NCBI RefSeq assembly: GCF_028389875.1
Contig: NC_084702.1
Coordinates: 40,857,053-40,921,052 of the forward strand
Source: Rhea pennata
Taxonomy: Eukaryota > Chordata > Aves > Rheiformes > Rheidae
Reading direction: 5' to 3'
Length of the DNA: 64,000 nt
Below, in pieces: positions 52,516-64,000 of the stretch. Under the pieces are notes generated by a model. The model worked only from the letters and a program-made list of their open reading frames with translations. It was not told the DNA's origin and did not search any database. The translations under genes and the position numbers were made by a program. Position 1 is the first letter of the stretch, and each line of letters starts with the position of its first letter.

Positions 52516-52585
52516 CTTTGCCAGGTCCACCAAAGTGTTGGCTTGATCATTCAGTTTCCTTTGTTCCATTTTCACACTTCTTAAT
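52516..52585 (-). CDS. KCNN2: KCNN2 coding exon: distal calmodulin-binding helix
   Basis: This small exon of 70 bases consists of one base completing the split Gln codon plus 23 codons. The acceptor is CCACTTTTTAG before ATTAAGAAG, and the donor is GCAAAG followed by GTTAGT. The peptide is [19 protein letters not shown] followed by DLAK. In SK2 this helix completes the calmodulin-binding domain; the family segment around [13 protein letters not shown] contacts the calmodulin N-lobe when calcium is bound. The exon ends in phase 0 and joins the last exon cleanly. The acceptor has no alternative AG nine bases upstream, so an ARK insert cannot come from acceptor slippage here, which supports a separate microexon. 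Confidence 0.97.
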
Positions 52586-53668
52586 CTAAAAAGTGGAATT
52601 TAAAGAAGTCAGATTGGGTGGGTGGCTCTGTAGTCACCTGAGGCTTTCTAAAAAGCATGCATAAAACTTACAAGGACAAATAACTGCATGGACAATGCCT
52701 CGAGTATTTTGTGTAAAGTCAGAACTGGTCATGTGTCTGGTCAATGAGGAGCATGCTTCTTCAACACCGCAAAAAAGAAAGAGCAAGGAAATGTGATGTC
52801 CTTGAAACTACTGTTTGCCATGGTTGAATTCAAAAAGGGAGATAACAGTTTATCCAGGCTACATGAAAGGAAGCCAAAACATTCCTCAAAGCCTCAGTAT
52901 CGTGACAAGTAGATATAGGAAGAAACATGAAAGAAATTATTTTTGTCATTAATGTTGTAGTAATCAAGAATCTTCCCATGCCTACATGACTAGATACAGG
53001 TATTAGCCCTGTTCAGTCGGAAATGGATTGGGTTAGCAGGTGTTTGAACCTGATGGAAATACAGTGATAAGTGAGTTTCCCACTACTTTAAACATAACTG
53101 TCATCTGACCAGCAGCTAAATAAGCTATATGCTTGCCAATACATTTAATTTCCTTACCTTTCTGTATATAGCTTGCAAATCTAAATATGATTGAATTTTA
53201 AACTTTAGACATACCTTTTCAATCAAGTATTCAAAAATATTATGAAAAAAATGAGCATAATTTTATCATCTTTGATGCTTACCTAACTTTATTATGTTAT
53301 GCACGTACTTTGAAAGATGATATATACACGACCCTCTCTCTGTGTTCGCTGACTTACTTATACTCCATGGTTTTCAGATTAACTAACTTCCATAGGACTG
53401 GTTTCTGTATGTGATTTTTCAAAAATAAGCCATTTCGCTCTTAAGTGTATGAGTGGTTTGTTAAACATTTTCCAGAGCTTAAATAGGACTTTCAGTGACT
53501 TTTCTAGTGGATGTTCCGAGCTACAAATAGCATTTTTGTCAGAAACACCACAGAAATTTGTAACACGTGAATGATAGATGCCATGCAATGTTCTAGTAAG
53601 TATCTCAAGAGGCAACCAAATGATTAGCTCTCAAATAACGGCAGTATTTTATGGCATGTGGGTTGCTA

Positions 53669-53688
53669 ACACACACACACACACGCAC
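53669..53688. repeat. Short (CA)n run
   Basis: About ten AC units ending in a GC-containing unit. In the KCNN2 transcript it is a UG run between the microexon and the next exon. Confidence 0.85.
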
Positions 53689-54249
53689 CGCCCCTCTCTC
53701 AATTACTGTGTTACTTAGAAAGTTATGTATATCTCACAAAGCAAGCATGACTTTACAAAAGCATATACAACTGCTCTTGTAAACAAAAACTGAAGCTCTG
53801 GCAGTGGCACAAAAGAGCTCCAGGCCGCTGCCAGCTTGTGCGGTACGGTCATGGCAGTTGCATACAAAGCCATGAGGTGAAGAAGAACGTCTTTGCCTCA
53901 CAATGCTCCAGCCTCAGCCCAGATGTGGAAAATACTTTTGCCTTCTCTGTATTTTGAATAAATACCAGATGAAATTCTGACTCCATTAAGTAAGTTAGTA
54001 ACAAAACTGCTGAGGCTTTCAGAGGGATCAGGAGTATATCCTTAGACTCCTGGAAGCCAACCCCTCTGCTCATCTCCAATAGCTTAACATTTGCCAAGTG
54101 GCTATAAATTATTTTAAACTGGAAGCAGATTTGGGGGAAGAAGTCCTATTCTGTGATGTTTGTTTTTCTAAACTAAATTGGAGAAAACAGAAACAAATTA
54201 CCACTTAAATCCGGAGAAGCAGATGAAGGCTGGTAGCTTCAACAATGTA

Positions 54250-54350
54250 TTTTGTTGGTTGGGTTTTTGTTTGTTTGTATACATACATACATGTAGCTAT
54301 ACATATCTGTATTTCCAGCTGTCTGTGTGTCTGTCTGTTCATCTATCTAA
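54250..54350. repeat. Degenerate tetranucleotide-repeat cluster
   Basis: Adjacent short runs of GTTT, ATAC, CTGT and ATCT units, for example GTTTGTTTGTATACATACAT and CTGTCTGTGTGTCTGTCTGT. Low-complexity sequence inside the KCNN2 intron. Confidence 0.75.
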
Positions 54351-54756
54351 ATAAAAAGAAAAGCCTTTTGGGAGATGCTCCAAAATCAGGGAGTCTGTAC
54401 TCAGACCTTTAGTTACCAAATATTTGCCTTTCACGTCTAGGCTGACCTCTGTGAGGCAATCATCTGTTATCAAAAGCAGCACCAGCTGACATCAGTGTAA
54501 CAGCACCTAATGGTAACGAGCCCCAAACCCACCCAGACTGTAAAAATGGCTCTCTAGGTAATGGCAAGTCTTTAGCTGCAGCAGCCAGATTACAAGAAAA
54601 GTGGCAGGCTTTTGTTCTCAAGTTCATTAAGAGGAAATATGCAACATCCTGATTTTATAAACTTCACTTATCACAGCAAAAGATCATGATTCTGGATCGC
54701 GTTTCCATGGCAGCAATCAGACCATCGAAGTTCACAAATAAAGACTCTATTTTTTG

Positions 54757-54762
54757 CATGCA
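54757..54762 (-). promoter_or_regulatory. RBFOX-type splicing enhancer motif TGCATG downstream of the microexon
   Basis: TGCATG in transcript sense lies 50 bases after the donor of the 9-base microexon. It is part of the self-complementary TGCATGCA at 54755-54762. RBFOX proteins bound within about 200 bases downstream of an exon usually promote its inclusion in neurons and muscle, tissues where SK2 acts. The motif is seen; its function is inferred. Confidence 0.5.
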
Positions 54763-54812
54763 GACAGTGGTAAATTCTGCAAATTTAGAAAGGAACAGCT
54801 CATACAACTTAC

Positions 54813-54821
54813 TTCCGAGCT
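54813..54821 (-). CDS. KCNN2: Candidate 9-nt microexon of KCNN2 adding Ala-Arg-Lys (SK2-b type insert)
   Basis: On the minus strand the sequence reads AATAG, then AGCTCGGAA, then GTAAGT, so nine bases are bounded by an AG acceptor and a perfect consensus donor. The phase fits the flanking exons: CA from the upstream exon plus A gives Gln, then GCT (Ala), CGG (Arg), and AA plus the A that begins the next exon gives Lys, then TTA (Leu). The product at the junction is IHQ-ARK-LRS instead of IHQ-LRS. A three-residue ARK insert in the calmodulin-binding domain is, to my knowledge, the defining difference of the mammalian SK2-b splice form, reported to alter calcium sensitivity. The polypyrimidine tract is weak and interrupted by ATGAAAA, which fits an optional exon. 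A TGCATG (RBFOX type) lies 50 bases downstream of the donor. Use of the exon in this species is inferred, not shown. Confidence 0.82.
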
Positions 54822-55525
54822 CTATTTTCATTTTGTTGAAATAAAAAGACAAAACAAAAGAAAACAAACTGTAAAATATACTAAAACAACCAAATGAGCA
54901 CAGTGGGCTCGATTCAGCATGTGGGATGTCCTAGGGACTTGCTACTGCTTCTACTCAGAAACTGCCTCACGTGGTGTCTAATTTGTTTGTGTTTATGAGA
55001 AGGGAATTTGCGGTATGTTGAAACCTTCCCATTAGCTTTCAGCTGTAGATTTTTTTGTATTCATACAATACATAAAGATCCAATATTGTTGTTTAGAGTG
55101 AGTGCCAATTTCACCTTCACTTTATTTAGTGTATATGAGGAGGAAAAAAGATCCAGACCAGCTGAGGGTTGCACAGTCACAGGCAATATATTGACCTTTT
55201 AGGGCTATGAGTTTGGGAGTGCTACCGTGCCCTGCTCTCATTTCTCGTATAATAGTGGCCCTTAGCATCACTCCTTTCATCCCCATCTCCAGCCCAACGG
55301 TTGAGGAAGTGCAGGAGAGAGACCAATAAAAACCTGAGAATCTGGAAAGATGGGAGAGCGCCATATGCTGCGGTGAGTCCCCTGGTCATTTGAGAAAAGT
55401 TCAGAGATGCAAGGGGAGAGCAAACAAATTGCACCCAGCTACTCTGCAGCCACTGGAAGAAAGCAGACTGCTAGAGCAATGTTTCCATCCAAAGCACATT
55501 CCTCAGCATATGGAGAAAGCTATCC

Positions 55526-55541
55526 TTTTTTTTTTTTTTTT
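55526..55541. repeat. Poly(T) run of 16
   Basis: Homopolymer in the KCNN2 intron, about 0.7 kb upstream (transcript direction) of the microexon. Confidence 0.85.
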
Positions 55542-55834
55542 CTTAAATAAAACTGCTTTTGGAATGGGAAGCAAAGTGCTAAAGGACAGAGGGAAATGTA
55601 TTATTGAGAAGATAGATAGCTGTTCAAAGTTTGGCTGGTACAGCTAGGGGGAAAAAAAACACAACTGCTGCCACCTTCTCCACTCCACCCTCTCCCCCCC
55701 CACCTGATTAATGACTTCTTTTTAAGGCAGGTGCACAACAGCACTGCTTACAACCTGTGAAGCTCTTCTGGGCTTGAATGATAATGCAAAGCTGCAGATC
55801 GAGCCTGCTGTGCTTTTTATTTTAGGTTCCTCTT

Positions 55835-55870
55835 TGTGTGCACGTGCGTGCACGCGCACGCACACACGCG

Positions 55871-55931
<61 letters not shown>
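55835..55931. repeat. (CA)n/(CG) alternating purine-pyrimidine tract
   Basis: About 97 bases of uninterrupted purine-pyrimidine alternation: TGTGTGCACGTGCGTGCACG at the left, then GC-containing CACG units, then about 60 bases of (CA)n with one TA. It sits in the KCNN2 intron about 1 kb upstream of the microexon in transcript direction, where it reads as UG repeats. Such tracts can adopt Z-DNA and bind UG-repeat proteins; both are inference. Confidence 0.95.
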
Positions 55932-55935
<4 letters not shown>

Positions 55936-56030
55936 TAAATACTAAGGTTAAAATGTTAAGGCATAACTTTTGCAATCAGAGAGAGATTCAAGTAAGGCTT
56001 CAAAGGCTGTGCAAGACATACCATCCTCTA

Positions 56031-56070
56031 CCCCCCGAACCTCTCCCTCTCCTCTACCCCCTCCCCCCCC
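56031..56070. repeat. C-rich tract, G-quadruplex-like on the KCNN2 transcript strand
   Basis: C runs of 6, 3, 5 and 8 at 56031-56036, 56045-56047, 56057-56061 and 56063-56070. On the minus (coding) strand these are four or more G tracts, with two loops of 8-9 bases, so only a relaxed quadruplex motif. Confidence 0.6.
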
Positions 56071-57397
56071 AGGTCACTCAAGCTGAGCAACATGTCAGAA
56101 TTGAGCCAATATAGGTCTTTTTCTACCAAAAAAAACAACCAAACAAACAAAAAAGAATCAGCTTTTGTGGCCTTGTTATTGCCTCGACTTTTTCTACAAG
56201 AGCATAGTAACAGTTAATATTGCAAGTTAGCAAAATATGACACAGTAGTTGTTAGTTAACGTTTGTAAAATATTTCATATTTTAAAACTTAGATACCTAT
56301 TCCTTAGAACAACGCTATGGGACAGAGAAGCAGTGACTGTTACCCTCGATTTACTAACAAGAAATATGATAACCCGGCCTTCCCTCTTCTGTCTGTCACG
56401 CAAAATGACGCCACACAGGAGAGCCTGCATGAATGCAGGTGGGTCAGTAATACGTAGCCTTGCTTGCAGCACTCGCGCATGTGTGCGTGTGCACCCCCCC
56501 CGCTTTCTCCCTTAGAAGTTCAAACTGGACCTTAATTAATTTAGGTGCCTTTCCACAATATGGCAGGAAAACATATTTTGTTGGCTGTACAAATGGCTGC
56601 CACAGGCTGGATGGTATGTATGTCAAACAGAGCACACAAATAGTGGCATGGGTCCTGGCCACTCAGTATGATCAATCTGTGGTTCCTGAGGACAAAAGGC
56701 CTTTTTTTCCTAAAGCTAAGAAATAGCAACTGATTCATTGTACAATTCTAGTGGTGAGATAGCTTTATAACAAATACATATTACAAATTTTGGCTAAATA
56801 CTTATAGACTAGCATACTATAATTCAGCCTAATCCTACTGTTGGTCACAGTTCTCAGGCCTGTGTTCAATGCTTTTGAGTGTTCAGCAGATGGGAAGCGC
56901 TGACCTGAATTACACTAGCAGTATCCAAGCCATACAGTGGTTGCTGGCATATACTCCCATTCTCTACACCTGATGCTAGGGGTAATAGTTAACCTATCTA
57001 CTTTTGATTTTAACCACTAAGAAAATACGGAGGAGGGAAGCAGCTAACTGCTGTTGAGCTAGACAGAGCAAGCCAAGAACTTGATTGTGTGTGCTTTTCA
57101 TTAAGCACAACATACTTATTCATAGCAGCTGTTCTATCACATCGTTCTGAAGTGAAATTATTAAAGCATTTGCTACAAATGAAACTATTTTTTCCCCTTA
57201 TCATCATCTGTGGTGTTTTACTGCTTTTTACTTGTAGAGCAAATAAATAGATACCACACACATACACACACACACAGCAGCTCAGCTAATTCGTGAAACG
57301 TTATGAATACCTATGGAAAAAAAAAACTATGAACAATTTTGATTTATCCTGTGTTCAGCATACACAGAGAGCATACTTTGTTTTCTAAATAGATACT

Positions 57398-57419
57398 AAA
57401 ATAATAATAATAAAAAAAA
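57398..57419. repeat. (AAT)n short run with A tail
   Basis: Four ATA/AAT units followed by eight A, in the KCNN2 intron 120 bases downstream of the calmodulin-binding-core exon. Confidence 0.8.
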
Positions 57420-57538
57420 TTGGCTTACTTTCTGAAAGGAGGAGAAAATGCAAACTCAACAGCAAAGTTCTCAGTAGGGGGAGAGAAAGTGAGGGAAAGA
57501 AAACGCTTGGACAAGAAACCAAAGCAAAATAGTACTTA

Positions 57539-64000
<6,462 letters not shown>

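Noticed and set aside
54664..54867. 67-codon minus-strand open frame spanning the microexon
   Set aside because: It is intronic read-through around the nine-base exon; only the bases between AG and GT fit the SK2 product.
55722..56114. Frames rich in Cys-Val or His-Thr dipeptides
   Set aside because: Translation of the CA/TG microsatellite.

Overview
This window looks like bird (avian) chromosomal DNA. It is AT-rich and intron-rich, with long (CA)n/(TG)n microsatellites, a CR1-type octamer tail, and only one gene that can be recognised with confidence. That gene is KCNN2, the SK2 small-conductance calcium-activated potassium channel. It lies on the minus strand at the right-hand end (about 49,910-64,000) and only its 3' part is present. 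Assigning a bird is inference from the protein, the CR1 remnant and the short introns; I cannot name a species.

Four coding exons of KCNN2 join in frame with consensus splice sites: 60508-60618 (end of S6 and start of the calmodulin-binding domain), 57540-57667 (core of the calmodulin-binding domain), 52516-52585 (distal calmodulin-binding helix) and 50243-50530 (coiled coil and Ser/Arg tail ending TSSESS, then TAG). Together they encode 198 residues. The cytoplasmic N-terminus, S1-S5, the pore loop and the selectivity filter lie beyond base 64,000.

The most interesting feature is a 9-base microexon candidate at 54813-54821 (minus strand), inside the large intron between the second and third of these exons. 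It has an AG acceptor, a perfect GTAAGT donor and the right phase. Inclusion would insert exactly Ala-Arg-Lys at the Gln-Leu exon junction in the calmodulin-binding domain, matching the insert described for the SK2-b splice form. An RBFOX-type TGCATG lies 50 bases downstream of its donor, and UG repeats (transcript sense) lie on both sides, so the intron looks like a regulated splicing unit.

Bases 1 to about 49,900 hold no gene I can support. This is the intergenic region 3' of KCNN2. It contains microsatellites, a diverged pair of dispersed repeats (about 21,153-21,470 and 26,937-27,390), a probable ancient tRNA-derived SINE relic (about 35,500-35,600), a CR1-like 3' end (41,554-41,570), a perfect two-copy 72-bp tandem duplication (17,761-17,904), several strong short palindromes, a CpG-dense patch (43,650-43,855), and a few stretches that look like conserved non-coding regulatory DNA (notably 4,430-4,650 and 40,565-40,760). 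The open frames in this part are short, show no recognisable domain and often lie in GC-rich repeats, so I did not call them genes.
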